64,000 nt of DNA from Bathymodiolus brooksi (Eukaryota; Mollusca; Bivalvia; Mytilida; Modiolidae): NCBI GenBank assembly GCA_963680875.1, contig OY804584.1, positions 94,136,031 through 94,200,030 of the forward strand. Direction: 5' to 3'. The notes below the pieces were generated by a model. It ran no database searches. It worked only from the letters and a program-made list of their open reading frames with translations, and was not told the origin of the DNA. Made by a program: the position numbers and the translations under genes. Within the stretch, counting starts at the first letter, position 1. Every line of letters begins with the position of its first letter. Shown here piece by piece: positions 1 to 11,334 of the stretch.

Positions 1-680
1 AATTATAACACTATCTTAATAGAAAATATTAAATATCAACAATACATGAAAAAAGGTAAAACAAATATACATCGAACCAAAATCATGGATCACATATTAA
101 AAAATAGGTTTGCACACTTGCGTAGTATTTTGTTTTGGCAAACAAAGAAAATGTCATTTTTGTTGATTTTTGTAACACATTTGGGTTTTTTAAATAAGTT
201 AAAACTTGAATAGATAGAAATTGCACCTTTTATTAACGAAACAAAATATATATAAATGCGAGCATGATTTCCTGATTTTAATTGATGGTTAGTTGATGGA
301 AAAACAACATATACACAAATTTTATTGAGCGTCTTCAATTCCCGCTTCTGAAATTGAAATAAATTGTCAACGAGGTATTTTTTTTCAACATATAAATACA
401 ATGTAAATATTCTACAATTCATGGCAAGCACAATTTCATGTCTTACATACAAACACCATTTCACCAACATTATAGTACCAACACATGCGCACTATCATTC
501 TACTATCACTTCCTGTCGATTCGAACATGGCTAGCTCGCACAGATGTTTCAATGAACATTGCCACAACTAAGCAAGTGAAATTGTCCACATTTAATGTGT
601 ATCACAGGCACCGGTCGTCATGACAATGATCGCGACACGTGGCAAGCCCTTCTTAATCAAATTAATAAATTAATACCAAA
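1..680. other. Dll 3' flank, no gene seen
   Basis: AT-rich DNA downstream of Dll, probably 3' UTR plus intergenic sequence. A 126-codon open frame at 90-470 on the minus strand has no recognisable domain and an AT-driven composition, so it is not called as a gene. Confidence 0.5.
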
Positions 681-686
681 TTTATT
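681..686 (-). terminator. Candidate Dll polyadenylation signal AATAAA
   Basis: AATAAA on the minus strand begins 12 bases past the Dll stop codon, which would give an unusually short 3' UTR. Further AATAAA hexamers lie at 326-321 and 234-229. Which one is used cannot be decided from sequence alone. Confidence 0.3.
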
Positions 687-697
687 TTAAATAGTTT

Positions 698-1141
698 TTA
701 TGTTAAACAAGATTGTTGGTTCATTGGTGGTTGGGCATACCACGATGGGTGATAATGAGACATGGCTGCCATTCCTGGTCCCATGGTAGACATTGAAACC
801 ATGGGCATTGAAGACATTGGCATATATGAATTGGGTGCAGGAGGTTGATGCTGACCGGAAGTCATGTCCGCCCATGTCGGCTGTGGACTCACGGAAGATG
901 AAGGCGATGACATCATAGGATGTTGGTTATTATGTGATTGTCCATTTTGTTGAGAAATAGGTTGAACGTGAGGCGTAGGTGTGTCTGCTGGGTGCTGAGC
1001 TTCTGGTGTTGATTGCTGGGAAGGTTGTGTCGGTGATGTTACTGGAGTTTGACCCTGATTTCCAACTGGAGTATTTCCAGGTCCTGGTTGTTTCATAATC
1101 TTCTTGTACTTTGAACGTCTGTTTTGGAACCAAATTTTGAC
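698..1141 (-). CDS. Dll: Dll coding exon 3 (recognition helix and C-terminus)
   Basis: It starts with GTC AAA ATT TGG after a long pyrimidine tract and CAG, and supplies homeodomain positions 45-60 ([16 protein letters not shown]). It continues with a low-complexity P/Q/S-rich activation-type tail, a WADM motif near residue 254 and SWY at 297-299. It ends at TAA, 700-698. The first in-exon ATG lies at 1096, but the splice acceptor at 1143-1142 shows that the exon begins earlier. Confidence 0.97.
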   Translation of the reverse strand, partial: VKIWFQNRRSKYKKIMKQPGPGNTPVGNQGQTPVTSPTQPSQQSTPEAQHPADTPTPHVQPISQQNGQSHNNQHPMMSSPSSSVSPQPTWADMTSGQHQPPAPNSYMPMSSMPMVSMSTMGPGMAAMSHYHPSWYAQPPMNQQSCLT

Positions 1142-4100
1142 CTGAAAAAAAAATAAAACTTTTGTTTACACTGTAGTTATGTGTCAATCATTCATGAAAA
1201 TAGTAAACACACAGTTTGAAAGATATGATTGGTTGATAATTAATTATCGGTACATTCCAACTGATATACGAAACAATCACTGAACCTACTCAAATTTCTA
1301 CTAGATTAACTTTGTATCGAGGTCAATAGGTTTAACTTGATAATTAATTATGCATCGGTGAAACGTCGTGCGCTGCACTAAACTACCCCGGGTACACAGT
1401 AACGTGTGACTAGCCACTACGTACATGGGCCATTTAATTTTCATTGTATTTGCATCTTTACTGGCAGATAATGTTACTATTTACCCACCTATAAATTGTT
1501 GACTGTTTACAAGACCAGCTGCGGTTACCCAAGCATGCAATATTTGCTCTATGAACAATTGGTATGCATAAAGGTCATGGCTAAGTCATGGCTAATGCAA
1601 TAGCTATGATATATATCATATATGTCTAACATAGTTCTACTTTAATAAGAAAAAGAGTAAATATCAAATATAGTGCGCACGACGCGTTTCTGGAATAACC
1701 TTCATCAGGTACGCTCAAAATAAAAATATTGGAATAACCTTCATCAGGTACGCTCAAAATCAAAAGATTGGAATAACCTTCATCAGGTAGGCTCAAAATA
1801 AAAATATTGGAATAACCTTCATCAGGTACACTCAAAATTAAAAGATTGGAAAAACCTTCACCAGATACGCTCAAAATCAAAAGATTGGAATAATCTTCAT
1901 CGGGTACGCTCAAAATCAAAAGATTGGAATAACCTTCATCAGGTACGCTCAAAATAAAAATATTGGAATAACCTTCATCAGGTACGCTCAAAATCAAAAG
2001 ATTGGAATAACCTTCATCAGGTACGCTCAAAATCAAAAGATTGGAATAACCTTCATCAGGTACACTCAAAATCAAAAGATTGGAATAACCTTCATCAGGT
2101 ACGCTCAAAATCAAAAGATTGGAATAACCTTCATCGGGTACGCTCAAAATCAAAAGATTGGAAAGTCAAATAATGTAAAAGTCTTTGGAAGCAATTATAT
2201 GAAAGGCCTAAAAAATAGACAAAATCTGTTAAGGTCACCTATGGATGAGGACATGAATTACCTTGTGAAATCTAATGTACATTTATGTTTCTGTTCTGTA
2301 CCTATACAAATGTTTTATTCTCTTCTCTTATTAACTACATGTTGTGTTTTACACTTTTATATGTTTACATGATAATGTTTGATTAATAATATTTGTTTGT
2401 TTCTGTGTTTGTGTTATTAATATATAGATGTGTGCTACATATTGTACACCAGCTTAAACTATGTTGTTAAAAATTTGTAAGGGACGGACCATTTAACTTC
2501 CAGGAGGGGGGGGGGGGGGGGGGGGGGGGGGGCTATGTTTTTTTTCTAAACAAATATTCTGATTCCCAATGTTGCTGAAAAAATATTATGATTTTGGTGG
2601 AGGAAAAAAAAATCTGATTCAGAGTTTTTGTCATATAACCTAAATGTTAAATTCTGGAAAATAAATTTCGACAAAAAAAATTCTAACTCTCGTGTTGTCC
2701 CTCCCCGTGCAAGTTAAATGGTCGGTCCCTAACAGAGCTTCTGTTAATTTATCAGGTACGGGCCGACTTTTATAATTTGTTCTCTATGTTCCATATTATT
2801 TTAGATGTTTTGAAATGTTATGTTTCCTTCGTCTTATATTTTTCTTTGGGTTCTGACTTTTTTTTCTACGACAGTCAAAATATTATCACCTTCGCCTCGG
2901 TGCATATTTGATATTTATATTTGTAGATGTGTTTAATGCCTAAGGATGGTTCAACATCAAATGAAAAATATACATGTAATTGTTGTCTATAGAAAATAAA
3001 ATGTTATTCTTAAAAAATTGAAATTAACAAATGAAATAACATCATTTAAAAATGTGAAGTTTCACTTGTTTGCCTGCATTAAACAAATAATAAGCTGAAA
3101 CCTGGGGTAATATTTATAATTATTATTTAAACTTCATAAGAAAAGACGATCTTTTTTTCTAAATAAAATGTTTGATTTGTATTTCTATTATATCGCTTGT
3201 ATAAAAAGTCTTTTGAAATTCGACTGCTTAACGAAAATCAAAGAAGACCCTCTTTTTACCACACGAATTCTTAAAGACTGTGAACAAAACATTCTTTTTC
3301 TTAAAAAATTGAGCGATTTTCTTTCTTATTTGAAATAGTCTGAATTTGAAATGGAGGGGCGTGGCCGTGTCACTAGTCTCATACAATTACTATAGACATT
3401 CTGCTCCGAGGAATAGATGTACATTTCATCAAATGAAAGAGACAACGATATACAATTTCAAATTTACACAGCGTTCTCATCTGTCAGTTAACTTATTAAC
3501 CATTTGAGAATTATTCAGAAAAAATAAGCATACATATTAGCCATTTTAATCGCAAATTGTAAAAAAATAAAACTCAATTCAGATTGAGGTATTTACACTT
3601 AGCAAAACTACAGCTTCACCGTAGAATACAAGAGCGTTTTACAGGGTTAATTTCCTCTCTCTATGACTTGTGTAAACCTCCCTCCGAGTGATAGAATGTT
3701 ACATGGCTTTAGGTGAACTCTGGTTTCTTCTAGCAATAACATTTACCTCCACGATATACAACGTCTCGCCTACTTCCCCTCTCCCTCTTAACCTTAACCC
3801 CCTCTATTTAGTACACAATAGTATACAAAGAATAGCAATAACAATATATGGAAAAAAATCATTTCAATTCTTATCGCAACAAAGTTTTAATATGACACAA
3901 ACAACTGTCAAATAAACTTCAGTGATTAAGCAAATCTATCCCCCGCATCTTCGGTGAGATTTTATATTTTAACAAAAGTCAAAACACAAATATGGGAAGA
4001 GATATAAATAGATGTTATCGTTTTTAACTAAGGCGGTATATGGTCATAATAGAATTGATGGTATTATATGTGTGTTGTGGTCTACAAACATCTCACAATA

Positions 4101-7100
4101 ATATCACCTTAAAACTGTGAATTTTGCTGAAGGGAAAAGTGTTTATGTCTCCTTAATCAACGACTTCGGTGAACTTTATCATTCACACAATCTGATATGA
4201 GACGAATTTTATTTCCCAGGTAAAATTTGATATTAAAACTCACAAGAAACATTCACACGGGGTTGTAAATGACGAAAAAAAAATCTAATTAAAAAATCAA
4301 TCGAAGCTTAACGCCATAAAATGATATAAAAGGGATGTAATGTGTTAACTTTTATTTGAAACTGTCTGCTAATGCAACATATGTTTCCATTTTGTTCTAA
4401 AAGTTTTATTTGTCAATGAGGGCACGCCAAAATATTTACTGCTATCCGAAATCGGTCTGAAAAGAGGAAGTGATGCAAGGGAAATAACTCGTACACATCG
4501 TTTAAAGGATTACTTTCACAAAATGGTATTACAATGTCATTTAATTTTGAATTTTTGAATAAAAAGCAGTATAGAAAAGTAATTGTCAGATTAGTATAAT
4601 ACTTAAGTGGTAGTGAATAAAATTGTTCCGTATGATGTTGTTATAATAAAGAAATAAATAATAGGATTTGTCAACAAGTAGCCCCAGATTGACAAGGTTA
4701 ATTTGCACTATTATTTAAATCACTGGAGGAAAAAATTAGAATCTGCTGTGAATTCAAATATTTACTTGAGACGTTAATCTGTACTTTATATGTTGTAATG
4801 CTTTTTCCTTGTCTTAGAAAATAGGGGATGGGGTGGAGGTCTGTCATCTATAAACAGAATTCTATCATTGTTATTGTTTCCGAATAGCTGTATTCTAAGG
4901 CAGTTCTGAGAACATAATTTTATCATTTTTTTCTGTTTCCGAAAAGTGTATTTTCAGGAAGTTCAGAGAACAGAATTTCAATCATTTCTATTGTTTCCGA
5001 ATAGCTGTATTTTTAGACAGTTCAAAGAGAAATATTGAAAAAAAAAAAAACAATGTAAAAATGCACTGCAGCCTTATACTTCAAATGCATTCTTACAGAT
5101 GTGACATTTTGTGATGTTACATCTGCTTGACGAGTCAGAATTAGATGCAGTGAGCGTTTAATAGGGTCGTCGTGTTGATTTTACTCAGTTCATCATCCAG
5201 CCATTAATGTAAAGATTTAAACTAACAAGCTATTTAGGAATACAAGAGATTACACGGAGAATATGGGCAAGAGAGATTAGGCTGATGATTTCTCCTTTGT
5301 TAGCTCCCAGCTTGACATGGCAGACACTCGACTGACAAAACGTTTGGGTGGGAGGGGAGAAGTCATTTCCTGTGTGATGTCGGTCCCGCCCCGTCGTCAG
5401 ATACGCTGAGGTTCCGACAGGAAAATTCATCAACTTTACTTAAATAATTAAAACCATAAATCATTTTTTTGTGGATTTTGAATAGATTTTTGAAATTTGA
5501 GTAGGAAATCAATTGTACTTGTTTATTTAAATAACATGTGCCTCTAGAATCAGTTACAAACAAATCATTTCAAGTCATTTTTCACAAAAATTAAAAGTCA
5601 ACGTTATATATTATAATGAAACAATCCATGAGAACAAGTTATTTTTTTGCTTAATAATTGATCGGTAATTTCGATATGATGCTAATTTTAATTTAACTGT
5701 TTATTTTGTCAACGTTAATCTAACACACACGTTGCTATTTCTAAGTGAAAAAAAAAGAAAGAAAATTTCGGATTAAATAAAAGTTAGAAACTTTGATAAT
5801 GTTATCTTTTCGAAGATCTGTTTGTTGACGTTACTTAATATGCTTTATACCATACAGTCTTAGAACTAATTGTTTCTAGAAGAATGTCTCTACTGAACTG
5901 GTTAAACTGAGGTTGTCGTTGTCTTTTTACAAACTTTTGATGTGAGGTTCAAACGCAACAGCGAGAAAATTATATGATTGAATGATAGTATTCTTTCAAC
6001 CAGGTCAAAAGGGTTATATATCTGTTTATAAAAGATTTTTGAAAGTTACAAAATTTTCGCCTATTTGTAAACATGTGATCGTCTATTATTTTATAAAAAT
6101 AAAGGATTTTCGGATATCATTGTAACGAAAAATGTTTGATTTTATTATATTGTTTTCAAACCGTAGACGAGTCAATGCATGAAGGAATGAATGGGTGAGG
6201 GGAGAACGGGGTCCGGACCGGTTTTTTTTTACATCTTCTATTGAATAAATAATGGTTATACTTGAAATTGCAGAAAATTATGAAATGTAAATTTTAATCA
6301 TATTTTTTTTTTGCAGGCCGGGCTCCAATCTGCGACATTAATCTAAGTCCTTGTCGTTTTTGATAAACTTAAATTCCATCAAACTTAGCGTGTTTTCTAT
6401 TATACTGTACTACAGTACATGTTATCGTCTTTGATAGTTTAAACCATAGAATATAAAAATATTGTGTAAATTGATATCTCGGTGTCTGACAAGTTATAGC
6501 CCTAGTTTTGAATAATAATCAACTAATTTCCGTACGTGAATTGTTTTCGTGAAAGAATATACATTTTATACCCATGAATTAAATTTTATGCCTGTTCTAT
6601 CTTTTATTAAATGATTTATATTAATGCAGAGTTTTCAAGTGTGAACTTGGCCTTCCTTCCCTCGGCCTATAGTTTACTTTATTTCTTTATTTTAATTTAT
6701 ATTTTACCCACAACGTTACCCCTAAACAATATTTTAAGTTTAAAAACATTCTTTTAAGATGTATCACATCTACCCTTAGTTTGAGTGATGTGTTGAATTA
6801 TGGGTATTTCTATCCGATCGTCTGCTGGATCAATAGTATAATACATTTTCCCACACTTTTAAGCAAAGTTACAATGAATAAGTTTTATCGTTATTTTTTT
6901 CTTTTATTTTATTTTTTTTTTGATAGTTTCGTTCATAACCTTCCTTGAATGAATGATCGTTAGAAGTTTCATGCTAAATATATTTTTTTCTTTATTGTTA
7001 AAATTTTCAGTGGTAACATGATTCATTCCTCTGTTTTACAATCGAACATTTCTTATTCCTTCCCAATTTGTCATATGTTTTAATTTTAATTATCCATTTT

Positions 7101-10100
7101 TTTTTTTACTAAAGAATGAATACAAATTATTTGTCTTCTTCGCGACTTCCCATGATGTCAATTTCGCTCGTTTGTAATAACGTAACAAACGGTTAACACC
7201 CCCAGTGTGTCCCTTTAGAGAGGTTTTTGTTATCATACATTTTATAACCAGATTTTCTGATAATACCAATTAATATATCGATATTAGGAGAAAATCAGCA
7301 TTCTTCCTGATCCGTATTTTTACTACCAATGGGAGAATCATTGATTTCCTAATGCCAATTGACGAGAGACAATCTGATTTTCTTTTTTACATGATGATCA
7401 TGAAGAATACATTGTTTCTCTGTGTGAAAGCCCTCCTTCACTGAAGATGGTGGAAAGCTTTTGATATAAAAATGAACGCAGAATATTTATGAGACTAAAA
7501 GAAAGATGAGATTACATGACCGGCTTTAGCACTTTTTGAAAAATATTAATAATATATATCTGGGTTGTCCATTTTGAATTTGCCCCTTCGGTATTCTCTA
7601 ATGTGTATTGTAACGGAAATACATTCGGATATTTCATTTTTTCTTCTTCTTGTTGTAACAGTACATTTTTCAGTGGGTGAATAAAATCTTAACATCTTAT
7701 ACAAATTCCCAAGATGTCTGTTTTGACAATGGAATTAACCTTAAAAGATTCTAAAGACACAAAGAATTCGTCCAATCAGCGCGTTTGTTCTAGTGACACA
7801 TAATTGTAGCATTGATGACAGGCCCGCAGCAAATTTCATACCTTTCCTGAATGGTTACAATAAAATTAGAACATTTTGCAATTGTATATTCGCCTTGGGA
7901 AAACGCTAATCCAATAAAAATATTATAATTTGAACAAGACAAACAAAGATTCTGATCGCTCGTTTGTTTTTCATGTTTTTTTCACCCTTAAATAGTCGTA
8001 ATCTTGTAATTACTAAAATATAGACACCTCTACGTATTGAAATTACAAACCAATGGCTTCAGGCAAAGATGGGAGATATGTCAAAAATAACTACTAACTA
8101 CGGCTAAATAAATTAATTGATAAATGATAAATTGACCTTTTAAATTTTCAAAATATTTTTAAAATTCTATGTATATATAAATCTAGAAGAAAGTGAAGGT
8201 CACTTCTTTACCTACAAACTTTTTTTTTATAGAATTTTGGGAATCATTGGTCAAGATTTCAAAATTTATTCAAAATCTTGAATCTTGAATAAAATCTTGA
8301 AATCGTAGTAAAAGATTAGAAAAGCGAAGGTCACTCACTGCTTTTACAATAAACTTGTTTTAAACATTTTTGGGAAATCTAAGAATAATCATTAAAATTA
8401 TAAAAAAAAAAATAGCAAACAAACTGATTGATTGATTGGTGCTTAGCTCCAACTTTAGCAGTAATTCAGCTATATCTGGCCATATAAAATAAATAAACTA
8501 CACAAATATTTTCCATTAAGACATTTCTCTGTTCAGTGTTTAATGAACTTGTGTTTTTTTTATTGTGTTATATCACGTCGATCATCTTCCACTTTTAATA
8601 CAGTTTTTGTGGTTTAATAACCATGTATTTACAATAAAAACTGTAACATGTGATTTATTCAATTAGTGAAAATAATAGATAATTTCACAAAATGTCTCTA
8701 TGGTTAAAAAAAAATGAAGACTAATTTTCTAGACAAAAATCGATGGTTAAGTGTTCAAACAGATATTTTTCGCGTGGTTTTTGGAGAATGTGAACCATAC
8801 TGAACATTTTTCTTGTCAAATAAATAAGCCACTTTGTGTTTACAGCGTCTTATCAGTGATTATTATGAAATTTTAAGCATCAGCGTGCTTACTGATTGGC
8901 TATAATCAAGTATTATTTTCTTGTATTCCATACTGATTATTTGGGGTAATTTCCCAGGTAAACGCTGTTCTTTTAGGAACCAAATTAAGATAATTTCATT
9001 CGTAAAATTATTTAATTTTGATAGAATTTAAGTAAATTGATAAAATTACTCTAGATATATAAGGTGGGGTTCGAACGCTGAGAACCATTTTATGTTTTAG
9101 TTTGGGATGAGATTTGGGGTGGGAGGATCTTACATTTTCCAAATTTGAGGAGGGAATTTCTACGATATTTCTACAGAATTCACTACTAATATACATGTTC
9201 TATATATTTAAAACATGAGTTTATTCTCTAAATGGATAATTTGTTCACGGAAAAATCTTTTCAATAAACAGGTACAGAAAACTAGTATTTTTTGGTTTAT
9301 TTCAATGCATGTAATATGTGTCTCGTCATTTTCGGTATCAATTGTGTTGGACCAAAAATAACTCTTTATTTTTACTCAACATGGGTAACAGATAAGAGAC
9401 TTTGTTTACGTCTGTTCTATAAACAAATATATTTTACGTTACGTATTAACTTCATTTAAACACAAAATTACCTGCTTTTTGGAGGGAGGAAGAACAATGT
9501 CTAGAAAGATATGCAGAACATATGAACAGAGTATTATTATAAAAAAAAATGATACCAACCTGAGTTTGTGTAAGACCAAGCGATGCTGCTAATTCTGCCC
9601 TTTCAGGCAACGCTAGGTACTGAGTTCTCTGAAATCGTCTGTTTAACTGCTGCAGCTGTAGACTGGAGTATATAGTACGGGGCTTCCTCATCTTTTTACC
9701 CTTTCCATTTATTCTGAGTTCCTCAATCTGTGACTTGTCTATAGACATAAAAAATAAATCTTCAGTTGCTATAAACGAAAAACGTTCTTTGGTTATTAAA
9801 ATGAAGAAAATTAAAAAAAAAATAAAGCAAAAATACACAATTAAAAATATTAAATGGTAAAAGGTAAACATATATTAAGGTTAAAAATATATCAACAATC
9901 AACATTGGTATTAAAAATTTCTACTTCATCTAAAAATAATAATTGATAAATATTTTTATAATTCGGGATGATGATGCTTTAGAATGAGGAAAATGTTTCA
10001 AAAAATAAATAGAGAAAATCTATATTGATACACAGATAACATGTAGATATTAAACAGCTGTATATTATATTATTTTCCAGATATAATGGATACCGAACAT

Positions 10101-11334
10101 TTCTTTAAATACTATTGTTATTTCTAATAGACCCCTTATAATTAACAGATAGATTTCATAAAGTTATGATATATTGGGAATTTTGACATAGAATTTATCA
10201 AAAGTAGAAAAAAGTGAAATATTGTTTGTGACAGTTTCTATTATGGTTTTTGTCCAGCATTTTAAATTTTTACCAGTACAATGGAGTAATTTTGAAATAT
10301 CAACGCTGAATATATTTTATGGTGTCAAAAATTACAATAGGAACCGAATCTATCTATGTGCTATGCTAAATGTGTAAATATTGTACGTTATTTTTTTCTA
10401 ATAAAAATTCCATTTAAATTCTTTTTTTTTAATTAACTATGTATAATGTCGGCAATGTTGAAACATTTTTACAATATAAGATGAACTCCGATCAAGCATA
10501 ATTTCTACTTTCACTCATATCATGTTCATCTTCACGTCTGATGGCGTTTAATTACTTTGTAATACTTATTTTAAATTAAGAATTTAAACTCAAGATGATT
10601 TCTCAATTTTATGTTGAAGAAATCTAGATACACATCCCCCTACTCATGTCTTAACCATATATAATTTTTATCATTACGCGTGAAATCCTCCGTTATCAAT
10701 GATATCATTCATACCAAACACCCGACATGCTAACACCATTGTTTAAAACCATGTTCAAAAGATCGACTAAAAATATTCAGTGAGATGTGATCATGTCTCA
10801 GTAGGAAAGGCCGTTTTGTAAACATGACCTTGAAATTTACAATGAATACAGAAATAGACAAGAAATATACTATATAAAGTGTAAAAATGTTTGTTGTTCA
10901 ACTTTTAGGATGGGCGTACAATTGATCACAAGGGCCAGTGAGTATATAATAATTGTGTCTGAAACTGTATTAAAAGAAAACAAAACATTGAAACAAATAA
11001 ATAAATAAAATTAAAACTTACCATCTCTTGGCGGTGATGGGCTTTGGTGATAATGTGGCATCGGAAACGGGTGGCCGGTGGGTGGCTGATAACCCGAGGG
11101 TGACATAGAGTTCATATGAAACGGATATCCTAAAGATCTTGCATGTTGTGGATTAGAAAATATACTATCTCCGTGCTGTCCTGAGTGAGGGTGACCCTGG
11201 TATAGTGATCTGTTGGGGTATGCTGGGTGTGTCATTCCGTGGGGCATACCCGTTTGCTGCTGTAGATCCATGAAGGCGGACTTGCCACCCATCTCTTGGT
11301 CAAGTCCCTCCACTCCGCCGCCGACATTCAGCAT
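698..11334 (-). CDS. Dll: Distal-less/Dlx homeobox transcription factor, 3 exons, complete
   Basis: This gene encodes a nuclear homeodomain DNA-binding protein of the Distal-less/Dlx family, which in animals patterns appendages, sensory and neural tissue. The coding exons are 11334-11022, 9738-9560 and 1141-698 (313 + 179 + 444 nt), giving 311 residues, close to the usual Dll/Dlx length. The introns have donors GTAAGT and GTTGGT and acceptors CTATAG and TTTCAG. The homeodomain is residues 121-180, with R125 in the N-terminal arm and W168, F169, Q170, N171 in the recognition helix. Residues 18-27 ([10 protein letters not shown]) and GYPF near residue 69 resemble conserved N-terminal Dlx motifs. 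The C-terminal part is rich in Q, P and S and ends with an SWY motif at 297-299. The ATG at 11334 is the first in frame after a TAA at 11373-11371. Family identity is very secure; orthology to a particular vertebrate Dlx is not implied. Confidence 0.97.
1630..2235. mobile_element. Non-autonomous element with tandem-repeat core, copy 1
   Basis: The flanks on both sides of the 39 bp array match those of the array at 14117. On the left they match from about 1630 ('gcgcacgacgcg'); on the right they match through 'aaagtctttggaag' and 'caaaatctgtta' near 2231. This flank-core-flank plan resembles the bivalve elements with a tandem core (pearl/Helitron-like families). No transposase or Helitron terminus is proven. 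Confidence 0.6.
1692..2159 (-). repeat. Minisatellite, 12 copies of a 39 bp unit
   Basis: Twelve head-to-tail copies, each containing 'ggaataaccttcatcaggt' and 'acgctcaaaat', fill exactly 468 bp. Two sub-variants alternate irregularly, ending 'caaaagatt' or 'aaaaatatt'. The left flank carries 'gcgcacgacgcgtttctgg' and the right flank 'ggaaagtcaaataatg'. Both flanks recur around the array at 14117. Because 39 is a multiple of 3, the array stays open on the minus strand as a 13-residue periodic frame, which I consider spurious. It lies in Dll intron 2. Confidence 0.95.
2481..2729 (+). mobile_element. Harbinger-like MITE, copy 1, in Dll intron 2
   Basis: The terminal inverted repeats begin GGGAC(G/C)GACCATTTAACTT at both ends, and the element is flanked by the 3 bp target duplication TAA (2478-2480 and 2730-2732). 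The interior is non-coding and carries a 27-base G run at 2506-2532 followed by T-rich and A-rich blocks. A second copy in the opposite orientation lies at 57701-57966. A 3 bp TWA duplication is typical of PIF/Harbinger elements, so the superfamily is inferred from it. Confidence 0.8.
4857..5031 (+). repeat. Three diverged copies of a ~60 bp tandem unit
   Basis: Three successive blocks share 'atcatt...tgtttccgaa', then 'gtattyt...caggaagtt' and 'agagaacag'. They differ by substitutions and small indels, so this is an old local triplication inside Dll intron 2. Confidence 0.75.
8425..8490 (-). mobile_element. SINE 3' tail fragment
   Basis: A (GATT)n tail is followed by the reverse of a '…gcnntatc…gtggcg' type SINE end ('gtaattcagctatatctgg'). 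It is similar to 40084-40150 and to the element next to the (CAAT)n tract. Only the 3' end is present. Confidence 0.5.
9560..9738 (-). CDS. Dll: Dll coding exon 2 (first 44 residues of homeodomain)
   Basis: Encodes residues 105-164. It includes a basic stretch before the homeodomain, then helices 1 and 2 with the very conserved [13 protein letters not shown] start and [15 protein letters not shown]. The acceptor is CTATAG just upstream of 9738. The donor is CAG|GTTGGT at 9559. It ends in phase 0 exactly after homeodomain position 44, the well-known Dll/Dlx intron site. Reading past the donor gives no homeodomain sequence. Confidence 0.97.
9739..11021 (-). other. Dll: Dll intron 1 (1.28 kb)
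   Basis: A phase 1 intron with donor GTAAGT and acceptor CTATAG. It is AT-rich; I see no repeats or additional exons inside it. Confidence 0.93.
11022..11334 (-). CDS. Dll: Dll coding exon 1 (N-terminal domain)
   Basis: Encodes residues 1-104 plus the first base of codon 105. It is visibly richer in G and C than the surrounding DNA. It contains the [10 protein letters not shown] motif, a His/Gly/Pro-rich stretch and GYPF near residue 69. It ends after AGA GAT G at a consensus GTAAGT donor (11021-11016), phase 1, and joins exon 2 to make GAC (Asp105). Confidence 0.95.

Larger units (their letters stand above)
1142..9559 (-). other. Dll: Dll intron 2 (8.4 kb, inside the homeobox)
   Basis: The intron interrupts the homeobox between codons for homeodomain positions 44 and 45. 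It contains the 39 bp array (1692-2159), a Harbinger-like MITE (2481-2729), a degenerate triplicate (4857-5031) and a SINE tail fragment near 8425-8490. The remaining sequence, especially about 3000-4800 and 5050-8400, is AT-rich without recognisable repeats or exons. It could hold cis-regulatory DNA, but nothing in the sequence proves this. Confidence 0.9.

Noticed and set aside
1626..2153. 175-codon periodic open frame on the minus strand ([13 protein letters not shown] repeated)
   Set aside because: It exists only because the 39 bp tandem unit is a multiple of three. The 48 bp array gives a similar artefact at 14054-14341, and no signal or domain is present.
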